Source: an uncultured Oscillospiraceae bacterium (GTDB lineage Bacteria; Bacillota; Clostridia; Oscillospirales; Oscillospiraceae). Taken from it: a DNA stretch of 64,000 nt. A model generated the notes under the pieces. It had not been told where the DNA came from, made no database searches, and worked only from the letters and a program-made list of their open reading frames with translations. The DNA is taken from the NCBI GenBank assembly GCA_934646185.1, contig CAKUEH010000013.1:1-64000 (forward strand), read 5' to 3'. A program made the position numbers and the translations under genes. This document shows, piece by piece, positions 50,815-59,554 of the stretch (within the stretch, counting starts at the first letter, position 1; each line of letters opens with the position of its first letter).

Positions 50815-50848
50815 AAAAACCGGGCGCACTGCGAGCAGTGCGTCCGGT
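50815..50848 (-). terminator. Terminator of the acidic-protein gene
   Basis: A 12-bp stem with one G-U (50819-50830 with 50837-50848), followed on the minus strand by TTTTCTGC, upstream of comEC. Confidence 0.8.
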
Positions 50849-50858
50849 TCTGACAGGC

Positions 50859-51317
50859 TTATTCTTCCGTCTTGGCGGCTTCCTCGGCGGGAGTCTCTTC
50901 AACGGGAGTCTCTTCCGTCTTCGGAGCCTCGGCAGCGGGGGTCTGATCGGCCTTGGGCTCGTCGGCGACGACGATCTCAAAATCGTCTTCCGTGGGAGCG
51001 GCTTCGGTCTCGGCGGGCTCTTCCTCCTCGCGGAGGGAGGCGATGAAGTCCTTCAACTCGGCGATGGCCTTCTTGGACTCGTCGATCTTCTGGCACCACG
51101 GCAGATACTCGGCGGTGTCGAGCTCTTCGCCGACGGCATAGTCGCGGTAGTACAGCTTGCCCAGCTCGATCTCGGCCTTCTTGACCTTGTCTTCCTCGGC
51201 ATAGATGGCAATGTTGGCCTTTGCGACGGCGGCCAGCTCCTTCGCCTTTGCGGCGGCGGTCTGGGCGGCCTCTACGGCCATGTTCTTTGCAGCTTCAAAA
51301 TTTTCAGAAAAACGCAT
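50859..51317 (-). CDS. Acidic protein with helical N-terminus, unknown
   Basis: A 152-residue protein. Residues 1-95 are Ala/Lys/Glu-rich and helical (AAKNMAVEAAQTAAAKAKEL), resembling small Clostridial coiled-coil proteins. Residues 96-152 are a disordered, acidic Pro/Glu/Ala/Thr tail with near-repeats of TEETPVEETP. No signal or membrane segment. It starts at 51317 after AAAGGAG and is monocistronic. Function unknown. Confidence 0.75.
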   Translation of the reverse strand: MRFSENFEAAKNMAVEAAQTAAAKAKELAAVAKANIAIYAEEDKVKKAEIELGKLYYRDYAVGEELDTAEYLPWCQKIDESKKAIAELKDFIASLREEEEPAETEAAPTEDDFEIVVADEPKADQTPAAEAPKTEETPVEETPAEEAAKTEE

Positions 51318-51433
51318 GGAGAAACTCCTTTCAGCAGCATAATTGCTTTTTTATTTCTTGTAGTATAGCACCTGTCCGAAAAAAATGGAATAGGCAAGTG
51401 CCGCGCAATGTCAGTTATTTTGTAAATTTTCTT

Positions 51434-52303
51434 TTAATCGGCCTGTTTTTCGTCCTCCTGCGGTTCGGCAGGATGGCGGTTGGCGTAGAGCGTATCGCGC
51501 GCGGGCTTCTTTTTGACGAGCACCCACGCAAGGATCCCCGCCGCGGCAAGGAAGGAGACTGCCGCCACGAGCTGGCTGACGCGAATGCCGGTGGAGAACA
51601 GGTACAGGCTGTCGGTGCGCAGACCCTCGATCCAGACGCGGCCGAGGCCGTACCACGCCACGTACAGAAGGAACACTTCGCCGTCGAATTTCCGCTTCTT
51701 CGAGAAGAAATGCAGGCCGAGGAAGCCGATGAGGTTCCAGACAGATTCATACAGGAACGTCGGGTGGTAATACGTCACGGCGCCGGACGCGTCCTGCAGG
51801 CCCATCTTCAAAAACGTATCCGTCACGGCGCCGTGCGCCTCGCGGTTCATGAAGTTGCCCCAGCGGCCCACGAGCTGGCCGATGATGACGCCCATGCCCG
51901 CTACGTCGAGCAGGACGGGGGCCGGAATCTTCTTGACCCTTGCAACGACGAGCAGCGTGATCGCGCCGCCGATGATGCCGCCGTAGATGGCAAGTCCGCC
52001 CTCCCAGATGTAGAGGATGGAGATGGGATCGTCGGCGTAGAGCTCCCAATAGAAAATGCAGTAATACAGCCGCGCGCAGACAACGCCGATGGGCACAGCC
52101 CAGAGGATCATGTCGAGCACATCGTCCTGCGTGATGCCGAAGTCCTTCGCCCGCGAGAGCATATAGAACACGGCCAGCAGAAATCCGGCGGCGATGATGA
52201 TGCCGTACCAGTAGATGTCCTTCCCGAAGACCGTAAAGGCCACGGGACTGGAGTTGATCTCGATACCGAGATTCGGGAACGTGATAGGGGATGCGAGAAA
52301 CAT
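51434..52303 (-). CDS. lgt: Prolipoprotein diacylglyceryl transferase
   Basis: A 289-residue membrane enzyme transferring diacylglycerol to the lipobox cysteine of lipoproteins. The Lgt signature VGRWGNFMNREAHG is clear, with IYWYGIIIAAGF at the start, HPTFLYESVWNL and GRVWIEGLRTDSL later, and about seven helices. The start at 52303 follows AGGAGGAA; a longer frame runs back into the upstream repeat. Its substrates here include MetQ and the 37034 lipoprotein. Confidence 0.96.
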   Translation of the reverse strand: MFLASPITFPNLGIEINSSPVAFTVFGKDIYWYGIIIAAGFLLAVFYMLSRAKDFGITQDDVLDMILWAVPIGVVCARLYYCIFYWELYADDPISILYIWEGGLAIYGGIIGGAITLLVVARVKKIPAPVLLDVAGMGVIIGQLVGRWGNFMNREAHGAVTDTFLKMGLQDASGAVTYYHPTFLYESVWNLIGFLGLHFFSKKRKFDGEVFLLYVAWYGLGRVWIEGLRTDSLYLFSTGIRVSQLVAAVSFLAAAGILAWVLVKKKPARDTLYANRHPAEPQEDEKQAD

Positions 52304-52354
52304 ATGAATTCCTCCTGATGAATTGAGAGGCGGATGCCTCCGGCGGCCAGATCC

Positions 52355-52517
52355 AAGGCCTCCTCTTGCCGCGCCCCGCGCGGGAAGGGGAGGCGGCATT
52401 TTCGAAAAAAATGACGGAGGGGATTTGCTGCAAGATTCAGAGTGCTCCGAAATTTGCGAAGTTCGAATCCCCTCAGGCGCTGCGCGCCAGCTCCCCTTGA
52501 GCCCAAGGGGAGCCTTT
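52355..52517. repeat. Dispersed repeat family A, copy 4 (reverse orientation)
   Basis: Mirror of copy 1: AAGGCCTCCTCTTGCC at the left, then CGCGCGGGAAGGGGAGG, the CATTTTCGAAAAAAATG stem, GGAGGGGATTTG, GTTCGAATCCCCTCAGG and AAGGGGAGCCTTT at the right. Next to repeat B copy 2, the same A-plus-B pairing as at 14.4 kb. Confidence 0.8.
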
Positions 52518-52530
52518 GGTGCATACGTTT

Positions 52531-52636
52531 TGTAGGGGCCGATGCCCACATCGGCCCGATGGGCAGGTACGAATTCGCCGAAAATTACCGTAAAAACGGT
52601 GCGTTCTGCCGGGCCGATGCGGGCATCGGCCCCTAC
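52531..52636. repeat. Dispersed repeat family B, copy 2 (106 bp)
   Basis: TGTAGGGGCCGATGCCCACA at the left and its complement with one mismatch at the right (28-base ends), around ACGAATTCGCCGAAAATTAC and GGTGCGTTCTG. It lies between lgt and the M16 gene. Confidence 0.82.
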
Positions 52637-52654
52637 AGCTGGGGCGGCTGAAAT

Positions 52655-53908
52655 TTATGCTTCTTCCGGCACAATAACGCTGAGCGCGGCGCGTTCCGGT
52701 GTGATCGTCTGCGTCAGGAACGCTTCCGTGGCGGAAAGCGTGATGGAATCCAGCAGGGCAAAGTCGCAGAAGCAGTCTTCGCCTGCGAATACAGCCTCGC
52801 ATATACGATAGCAGGTTGATTCGAATCCGTCAAGCTCCCGCAGGAGTCTGCCGCGCACGGATTTTTTCAGCCGCATGAATCGCTCGGGCGGAAAGCCGGT
52901 CTTTGGCGCCTGCAAAATGGCCTCCAGCACGGCCTCCGAGCCGCGGCCCGCGCCGCCCGCCTGCAAAAATGCCGCGCCGGGTACGCGCGTGAAGCCGGGG
53001 GAAAACTCCGCGTCGATCAGACCGTCCGTGTACAGGCGCTCGTAGAGCGCGGAGCTCTCGCCCAGCAGCAGCTCGGCGGCAAGCTGGCCCGTCAGCTCCT
53101 GCAGGAGCGGGCTTGCAGACGGCGCTGCCTTGAAGCCGATGGAAAAGACCGGCTGGCTGACCGGCAGCGTCCGGCGCATTCTGTGCCGGAACGCGCGCGC
53201 GGGTTCTTCCTCGCCGCAGGGGCGCGCGGGAGGCGGGGAAAAATCCGGCGGCAGGCATTCCCGCGCGAAACGCGAGACGGCCTGCGCGTCCACGTCGCCC
53301 ATGACGATGAGCGCCATGTTCGACGGAACGTAATATGCGTCAAAGCAGCGTCGCAGCAGCTCCGGCGTGACGGCGCGGATGGAGCGGCGGGAGCCCGCGA
53401 TGGGGATGCGGATGGGGTGGCGGCGGTAGAGCGCGCGGCACAGCCGCTCCTGCGCGCAGTCCTCGGGCGAATCGTCATAGAGCGCGATCTCGTCCGCGAT
53501 GACGGCGCGCTCGGCCGCCATGGCCTCGGGCGGAAAGTACGGCGTCGAGACCATGCGCAGGAGCAGACGCAGGCAGTCGTCGAAGCGGTCGGTGCAGGTG
53601 AAATAATAGCCGGTCATGGCGTAGTCGGTAAAGGCGTTCGACTCTGCGCCGAGGCGGGAAAATTCCGCCTCCGGGTCGCAGTCCGGCAGGCAGAACATGC
53701 GGTGCTCGAGAAAATGCGCCGTGCCGTCCGGCATGGTCTGCCAGCCGCTGCTTAGCGGGAGCTGTGTGTCGCACGAGCCGAAATTCACGCCCAGAAACGC
53801 GAATTTCCCGGCAAAGCCCGGCTTCGGCACGACGCGCAGCTGCAGTCCGTTCGGGAGCGTTTCCGTATAGCAGCGCTCACCGAGCGCGGGATAGTCCTTC
53901 CAGCTCAT
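52655..53908 (-). CDS. M16 family zinc peptidase (YmfH-like, active)
   Basis: A 417-residue pitrilysin-type peptidase. The inverted zinc motif HFLEH is near residue 65, with the third Glu in IADEIALYDD about 75 residues later. Start 53908 (MSWKDYPALGE) overlaps the upstream M16-like gene by four bases; the frame reads further upstream but lies inside that gene. Paired with the inactive partner it likely forms the YmfF/YmfH-type heterodimer; substrate unknown. Confidence 0.9.
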   Translation of the reverse strand: MSWKDYPALGERCYTETLPNGLQLRVVPKPGFAGKFAFLGVNFGSCDTQLPLSSGWQTMPDGTAHFLEHRMFCLPDCDPEAEFSRLGAESNAFTDYAMTGYYFTCTDRFDDCLRLLLRMVSTPYFPPEAMAAERAVIADEIALYDDSPEDCAQERLCRALYRRHPIRIPIAGSRRSIRAVTPELLRRCFDAYYVPSNMALIVMGDVDAQAVSRFARECLPPDFSPPPARPCGEEEPARAFRHRMRRTLPVSQPVFSIGFKAAPSASPLLQELTGQLAAELLLGESSALYERLYTDGLIDAEFSPGFTRVPGAAFLQAGGAGRGSEAVLEAILQAPKTGFPPERFMRLKKSVRGRLLRELDGFESTCYRICEAVFAGEDCFCDFALLDSITLSATEAFLTQTITPERAALSVIVPEEA

Positions 53909-55161
53909 GCTTCCTCCAGCGTATAGACCGTATCGGGCCGCACGCCGCGCGCGGCGGCGCAGACATCCTCCGCCGTAACGGCGCGGAGCGCGGCGGCAAG
54001 TCCGGCAGGCGTCTGCGAAACGTCCGCCGCCGCGCGGCCTGTGTAAAATTCGTCGAGCCTGCCGGGACTGTCGCACAGCAATCGCAGATCGGAAAGCAGC
54101 CCCGTGCGGGCCGTCTCCAGCTCCGCCTGCGAAAAGCGGCCCGCGGCCAGCTCTGCAAGCTGACGCAGGATTTCCTGCTCCGCGGCGGGCAGATCCGCGC
54201 GGCCACATCCGGCGGACGCGGCGAGGATGCCCTTGTGGCCGTCGTACCAGCTTCCGGCCTCGTAGCACAGGGCCAGCTGCCCGCGCACGACGGAATAGAG
54301 CCGGTTCTGCTCGCCCCCGCCGAGCATCGCGTTCAGAAGCAGCAGCGCGGGATACCGCGCGCCTTGCAGCGTCACGTCCGTGCGGAAGCCGATGGAAAGC
54401 CGGCTCTGCGCAAGCGGCATTGCTTCGGAAAACCGCCGCAGCGCCTGCGGCTGCGGGCCGGGCGCAGTCCCGACCGGGACGCATGCTCTGCGCGGCAGAC
54501 GCGCCAGAAGCGGCTGCAGCAGCGCTTCCGCTTCGCCGACAGATTTGCTGCCGAGATAGAACAGCTCCGCGCGCGACGCGGCCAGCACAGTCTCATACTG
54601 CCGCCAGAGGGCGCGTTCATCAAGTCCTTCCAGCGCCTCCGGCTCTCCGAGACGGCCGCAGGCATAGCGCTCGCCCCGGCACATGGATCGCAGCAGCTGC
54701 CGCTCGCAGTAAGCGCCCTTGTCGTCCAGCACGCTCTGCATGGCGTTTCGCAGATTCTCCCGCTCCTGCCGCACAGGCTCCGATAAAAATACGCCGTTTT
54801 CCGTCCGCGGGCAGAACAGCAGCTCCGATACAAAGTCCAGCAGCCGCGAAAACACGGGCTCGCCCGCGTATGCATCCTCCAGACAGTCGGCAAACAGGCC
54901 CGTCAGCTGAATTTCTCCCTTCTTGCGCACCAGCGCGCCGACAGACGCGCCGTGCAGCTCGTCCAGCCGGTTTGCGATGGCGCGGATGGAGGGCGTTTTT
55001 TCGCTGCCGCGCAGCAGAACGCTCGGCAGCAGGGCGTTCATGGACGCCTCGCCTGCGCGAAGCGGCCTTAGAAAGCTGAGGCTGAAGCAGGCGGTCTTGA
55101 ACCGCCCGTCCTGCACAGCCGTGAGAAACACGCCCGGCAGGAGCTCTTTTCGTGTCGTCAT
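53905..55161 (-). CDS. M16-like protein lacking the zinc motif (YmfF-like)
   Basis: A 418-residue M16-fold protein without HxxEH where the active partner has it. M16 framework is visible in LLRGSEKTPSIRAIANRLDE and LNAMLGGGEQNRLYSVVRGQ. Such proteins pair with an active M16 subunit, encoded next and overlapping. It starts at 55161, directly after uvrB. Annotated relatives are called YmfF or EF-P modification-associated proteins; no efp gene is seen here. Confidence 0.88.
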   Translation of the reverse strand: MTTRKELLPGVFLTAVQDGRFKTACFSLSFLRPLRAGEASMNALLPSVLLRGSEKTPSIRAIANRLDELHGASVGALVRKKGEIQLTGLFADCLEDAYAGEPVFSRLLDFVSELLFCPRTENGVFLSEPVRQERENLRNAMQSVLDDKGAYCERQLLRSMCRGERYACGRLGEPEALEGLDERALWRQYETVLAASRAELFYLGSKSVGEAEALLQPLLARLPRRACVPVGTAPGPQPQALRRFSEAMPLAQSRLSIGFRTDVTLQGARYPALLLLNAMLGGGEQNRLYSVVRGQLALCYEAGSWYDGHKGILAASAGCGRADLPAAEQEILRQLAELAAGRFSQAELETARTGLLSDLRLLCDSPGRLDEFYTGRAAADVSQTPAGLAAALRAVTAEDVCAAARGVRPDTVYTLEEA

Positions 55162-55162
55162 G

Positions 55163-57136
55163 TTACTTTTTGTCCGCCTCCGTGCGCAGACGGATGATCT
55201 CGTCGCGCAGCACGGCGGCGTATTCGTATTCCATCATGTGCGCGGCCTTGCGCATCTGCGCCTCGAGCTTTTCGATCTCGCGCGCAAGCTCCTGCCGCGT
55301 CATCTTCACGCCGCCCTTGCCCTTGTGCTCCTGGGTGGGGGAGGCGGAGATCTCGATCAGATCCCGGATGGATTTGACGATGGTCTTCGGCACGATGCCG
55401 TGCGCCTTGTTATACGCGTCCTGGATCTGGCGGCGTCTTGCCGTTTCGTCCATTGCGGCGCGCATGGCGGGCGTGATCTTATCCGCGTAGAGCAGCACGC
55501 GGCCCTGCGCGTTTCGCGCGGCGCGGCCGATGGTCTGGATGAGGCTCGTTTCCGAGCGCAGGAAGCCCTCCTTGTCGGCGTCGAGGATCGCGATGAGCGA
55601 TACCTCGGGCAGATCGAGGCCCTCGCGCAGCAGATTGATGCCGATCAGTACGTCGAATTTCGCCATGCGCAGGTCGCGGATGATCTCCATGCGCTCCATC
55701 GCGCCGATGTCCGAGTGCATATAGCGCACGCGGATGCCGTTTTCGGTCAGATATTTTGTCAGATCCTCCGCCATCTTCTTTGTCAGCGTCGTGACGAGCG
55801 TGCGCTCGCCCTTGTCCGTCGTGGCGTTGATCTCGCCGATCAGATCGTCGATCTGCCCCTCGATGGGGCGCACGAAGACCTCCGGGTCGAGAAGTCCCGT
55901 GGGGCGGATGACCTGCTCGGCGATCTGCCCGGCGCGGCTGCGCTCATACTCGGCGGGCGTAGCGGAGACATAGATCGCCTGATGGATGCGGTCTGTAAAC
56001 TCGTCGAAGGTCAAAGGGCGGTTATCATACGCCGACGGCAGGCGGAAGCCGTAGTCGACGAGGCTTTTCTTGCGCGCGTGGTCGCCGTTGTACATCGCGC
56101 GCACCTGCGGCAGCGTGACGTGGCTCTCGTCGACGAAGAGGATGAAATCGTCGGGAAAGTAGTCCAGCAGCGTCGTCGGCGGGGTGCCGGGGGCGCGGCC
56201 GGCAATGACGCGGGAATAATTCTCGATGCCGGAGCAGAAGCCGATCTCCTGCAGCATTTCCAGATCGTACTGTGTGCGCTGGCGGATGCGCTGCGCCTCG
56301 AGCAGCTTGTCGTGCTCCTCGAAAAAGCGCACCTGCTCCCACATTTCGGCCTCAATATCCTTCATGGCGCGGGCCATTTTTTCTCTCGACGCGACGTAAT
56401 GCGACGCGGGGTAAATGGCGACGTGGTTCAAAATGCGCTCGGGTACGCCCGTGATGGCGTTGACCTCGGAGATGCGGTCGATCTCGTCGCCGAAGAACTC
56501 AATGCGGATGGCCCGGCCGGCCCAGTAGGCGGGATAGACCTCCAGCGTATCGCCGCGCACGCGGTAGGCGTTGCGGACGAAGTTGAGGTCGTTGCGCTCG
56601 TAGCGGATCTCGGTCAGCTTGCGCATGAGCTCGTCCCGGTCGTATTCCATGCCGGGGCGGAGCGAGACGACCATGTTCTTATAGTCGATCGGGTCGCCCA
56701 GACCGTAGATGCAGGAAACAGACGAAACGACGATCACGTCCCGGCGCTCGGACAGCGCGCTCGTCGCGCTGTGGCGCAGACGCTCGATCTCGTCGTTGAT
56801 GGCGGAATCCTTTTCGATGTAGGTGTCCGTCTGGGCGATGTACGCCTCAGGCTGGTAATAGTCGTAGTAGGAAATGAAATATTCCACGGCATTTTCCGGG
56901 AAAAACTCGCGGAATTCCGAGCACAGCTGCGCGGCCAGCGTCTTGTTGTGCGCGAGGACCAGCGTGGGCCTGTTCACGTTGGCGATGATATTCGCCATGG
57001 TGAACGTCTTGCCGGAGCCGGTCACGCCGAGCAGGACCTGATCGCTCAGGCCCATGTTGAGCCCCTGCGTCAGCTTCTCGATGGCCTGCGGCTGGTCGCC
57101 GGTGGGCCTGAATTGGGAGTGCAGCTTAAAGTTCAT
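55163..57136 (-). CDS. uvrB: Excinuclease ABC subunit B
   Basis: A 657-residue helicase-like protein of nucleotide excision repair. Walker A GVTGSGKTFT (about 38-47), the beta-hairpin with YYDYYQPEAY, the DESHVTLPQ box, GRAARN and a C-terminal UVR domain (REIEKLEAQMRKAAHMMEYE). The start at 57136 (MNFKLHSQFRPTGDQP) is the family start; a longer frame lies within radC. It overlaps radC by 11 bases. uvrA is nearby on the other strand, with no SOS box recognised. Confidence 0.97.
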   Translation of the reverse strand: MNFKLHSQFRPTGDQPQAIEKLTQGLNMGLSDQVLLGVTGSGKTFTMANIIANVNRPTLVLAHNKTLAAQLCSEFREFFPENAVEYFISYYDYYQPEAYIAQTDTYIEKDSAINDEIERLRHSATSALSERRDVIVVSSVSCIYGLGDPIDYKNMVVSLRPGMEYDRDELMRKLTEIRYERNDLNFVRNAYRVRGDTLEVYPAYWAGRAIRIEFFGDEIDRISEVNAITGVPERILNHVAIYPASHYVASREKMARAMKDIEAEMWEQVRFFEEHDKLLEAQRIRQRTQYDLEMLQEIGFCSGIENYSRVIAGRAPGTPPTTLLDYFPDDFILFVDESHVTLPQVRAMYNGDHARKKSLVDYGFRLPSAYDNRPLTFDEFTDRIHQAIYVSATPAEYERSRAGQIAEQVIRPTGLLDPEVFVRPIEGQIDDLIGEINATTDKGERTLVTTLTKKMAEDLTKYLTENGIRVRYMHSDIGAMERMEIIRDLRMAKFDVLIGINLLREGLDLPEVSLIAILDADKEGFLRSETSLIQTIGRAARNAQGRVLLYADKITPAMRAAMDETARRRQIQDAYNKAHGIVPKTIVKSIRDLIEISASPTQEHKGKGGVKMTRQELAREIEKLEAQMRKAAHMMEYEYAAVLRDEIIRLRTEADKK

Positions 57137-57815
57137 ACGGATCCTCCAGAATGCCGTCGTCGCGCAGAGAGACAAAATCGTCGTCCGCGACAATGATATG
57201 GTCGGCCAGCACGATCCCGACCGCCTCGAGCGCCGCCTTTAACACCAGCGTGGTCTGCCGGTCCTCGGGGCTCGGCAGCGCGAGACCGCTGGGGTGGTTG
57301 TGCGCAAGCACGACGGAGGTCGCGTTCGCGTCCAGCGCGGCCTTGACGACCTTGCGCGCGGCAATGGACGCGACGTTCACGCCGCCCCGGTGGATGAGCA
57401 CGCAGTCGAGCGCCTTGCACTTCGCGTCGAGGCACAGAAGATACACGACCTCCTCGCCTTCGCCGTGGAAATACGGCAGCAGATACTGGCCGCATTTGGA
57501 CGTGGTGTCCAGGATCTCGATCTGCGCGCTGCGGCTCATGAGGCAGCGGCGCGCCACCTGCGGCACGAGCCGGATCAGCTGCGCGGCGGCGTCTCCGACG
57601 CCGCTCACCTTTTTAAGCTCGGACTCCGGCGCGGTGAACACGCCGTCGAGCGTCCCGAAGCGGTTTAAAAGCGCGTGCGCCGCCGGGTTCGTATCGCCGC
57701 GCGGCGCGGCGTAATACAGCAGCACCTCCAGCACCTGCACATCCGAAAGAGAGTCCATGCCGCTGGTTTTGAGCTGTCTGCGCATGCGCTCGCGATGGCC
57801 TTCGTGGATGGACAT
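57126..57815 (-). CDS. radC: RadC family protein (JAB/MPN domain)
   Basis: A 229-residue RadC/DUF2466 protein. A helix-hairpin-helix region (TAPESELKKVSGVGDAAAQL) precedes a JAMM metalloprotease domain with HNHPSGLALPSPED (about residues 171-184). The start at 57815 follows AAAGGAG. DNA repair involvement was long assumed but is not proven. Coupled to uvrB, so it may be expressed with repair genes. Confidence 0.95.
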   Translation of the reverse strand: MSIHEGHRERMRRQLKTSGMDSLSDVQVLEVLLYYAAPRGDTNPAAHALLNRFGTLDGVFTAPESELKKVSGVGDAAAQLIRLVPQVARRCLMSRSAQIEILDTTSKCGQYLLPYFHGEGEEVVYLLCLDAKCKALDCVLIHRGGVNVASIAARKVVKAALDANATSVVLAHNHPSGLALPSPEDRQTTLVLKAALEAVGIVLADHIIVADDDFVSLRDDGILEDPYEL

Positions 57816-57841
57816 GGGCGCGGCTCCTTTCTGCGTTTTTC

Positions 57842-59371
57842 TTACATCAGCGGCGCGAGCAGCCGCAAAAGCACCCGCAGCACCCGCTGCGTCAGGCGCG
57901 TATGACGGCACTGCTCCGCGGTGATCTCCCTGCACCGGGGGAATGTCTGCTCAAAATCGGCCTGCACCTGCGCGCTCACGGCGGTGTCGTAGAGATACAC
58001 GGCGTCTTCAAAATGCAGATACAGGCTGCGGAAATCCAGATTGACCGTGCCGACGACGGTCTGCTTCGTGTCGGCCAGATAGACCTTGGAGTGGATAAAG
58101 CCCGGCGTGTATTCAAAAATACGGACGCCGGCGCGCGTCAGCTCCTCATAGTTTGCGCGCGTGACCGCGTGGACATACCATTTGTCGGGGATGCCGGGCG
58201 TGATGATGCGCACGTCGACGCCCGTTTTGGCCGCGACGCACAGCGCCGAGGTCATTTTGTCGTCCAGGATCAGATACGGCGTCATGATCCACATCCGCTC
58301 CTGCGCGGAGGAGATGACGGACTGCAGGATCGTCGCACCGACATCCTCGTTGTCGAGCGGACTGTCGGCGAACGGCTGCAGAAAGCCGGTGTTTCCCTGC
58401 TTTTCCGGGTAGTCCACGCGGAAGCGGCTCACGTCCTCCTCCGACCGGTCGACATAGCCCCAGAGGGACAGAAACATGACCGTCATCGACCACACGGCCT
58501 TGCCGCGCACGAGAATGCCGCAGTCCTTCCAGTGGCCGAAGCGCTCGTATTCGTTGATGTATTCGTCGGCAAGATTGACGCCGCCGGTAAACGCGGCCTT
58601 GCCGTCGACGATCAGGAGCTTGCGGTGGTCGCGGTTATTGAGCCGGGCGGAGAGGATCGGGATATAGGGATTGAAGGCGTGGGCGCGGATGCCCATCTCG
58701 CGCAGCTTTTTCGCGTAGCCCATGGGAAGCCGTGTGATGCAGCCGAAATCGTCGTATACGACGCGCACGTCGATGCCCTCCGCCGCCTTTTGACGCAGGA
58801 TCTGCAGAATGAGATCCCACATCTTCCCGGTCGCGATGATAAAAAACTCGACGAAGATATAGCGCTCCGCCTTTTTCAGCTCCTCCAGCATCGCGGCATA
58901 GCAGCTTTCGCCGCTTGGAAAATATTCCGCGTCCGCGTCGTCGTAGATGGGGTAGCCGGAGGCCGAGAGCAGATAGCGCGCATGGTTGAACGCGGGCGTC
59001 CCGGCGGCGGCCAGCTCCCACAGGGGCGCGTCGTCCTGGTGCAACTGCTGCATGGTCACAGCCTCGATCGACTGCATCTTCCGGTGCTCGTAGCTGGAAA
59101 TTTTATTGCCGCCGAAGAGCAGATAGATCGTCAGCCCCGCCACGGGGAAGGCCAGGATCAGCACGATCCACGCGATCTTGTAGCTGGGATTGACGCCGCA
59201 CGAGATGATATAGATCACGACCGCCCAGCTCAGCATGTTCGTGGCGATCCGGATCCAGAAAAAGTCGGCCCGCAGATACGTCGCCATCACGATCAGAAAT
59301 ACGATCTGCAGCGCAATGCCGACCGACACCGCCACGACCCGCTGGAATACCAGCTTTGACAGATTCCGCAT
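57842..59371 (-). CDS. cls: Cardiolipin synthase
   Basis: A 509-residue membrane phospholipase D-type enzyme joining two phosphatidylglycerols. Two N-terminal helices (VSVGIALQIVFLIVMATYL; WAVVIYIISCG) and two HKD motifs: HRKLLIVDGKAAFTGG in the middle and HSKVYLADTKQTVVGT near the end. It starts at 59371 after GGGGAGA. It leads the cls-radC-uvrB-M16 gene run on this strand and is divergent from uvrA. Confidence 0.96.
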   Translation of the reverse strand: MRNLSKLVFQRVVAVSVGIALQIVFLIVMATYLRADFFWIRIATNMLSWAVVIYIISCGVNPSYKIAWIVLILAFPVAGLTIYLLFGGNKISSYEHRKMQSIEAVTMQQLHQDDAPLWELAAAGTPAFNHARYLLSASGYPIYDDADAEYFPSGESCYAAMLEELKKAERYIFVEFFIIATGKMWDLILQILRQKAAEGIDVRVVYDDFGCITRLPMGYAKKLREMGIRAHAFNPYIPILSARLNNRDHRKLLIVDGKAAFTGGVNLADEYINEYERFGHWKDCGILVRGKAVWSMTVMFLSLWGYVDRSEEDVSRFRVDYPEKQGNTGFLQPFADSPLDNEDVGATILQSVISSAQERMWIMTPYLILDDKMTSALCVAAKTGVDVRIITPGIPDKWYVHAVTRANYEELTRAGVRIFEYTPGFIHSKVYLADTKQTVVGTVNLDFRSLYLHFEDAVYLYDTAVSAQVQADFEQTFPRCREITAEQCRHTRLTQRVLRVLLRLLAPLM

Positions 59372-59475
59372 GTGCTTGTCTCCCCGCTGCTCAAATTTTC
59401 TATACTATAGCATGTTCTGTCAGAAGCCGCAAGTCTCTGCTTTTTAAATTTAAAAACTTTTGTTTGAAAATCATG

Positions 59476-59504
59476 TTGTAGTTTTGAAAAGAATCTGGTA
59501 TAAT
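59476..59504 (+). promoter_or_regulatory. Promoter of uvrA
   Basis: TTGTAG (59476-59481), 17 bases, TATAAT (59499-59504), about 50 bases before uvrA. No GAAC-N4-GTTC LexA box is seen. Confidence 0.65.
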
Positions 59505-59554
59505 AAGCAGACTGATTTCTTCAATTTCTAATTTCTCATTTTCAGGAGCGAACC

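Noticed and set aside
54923..57196. Plus-strand open frame of 757 codons across the M16-like gene and uvrB
   Set aside because: Its composition (rich in Arg, Val, Asp, Leu, His) is that of a shadow of the uvrB frame, and uvrB is certain.
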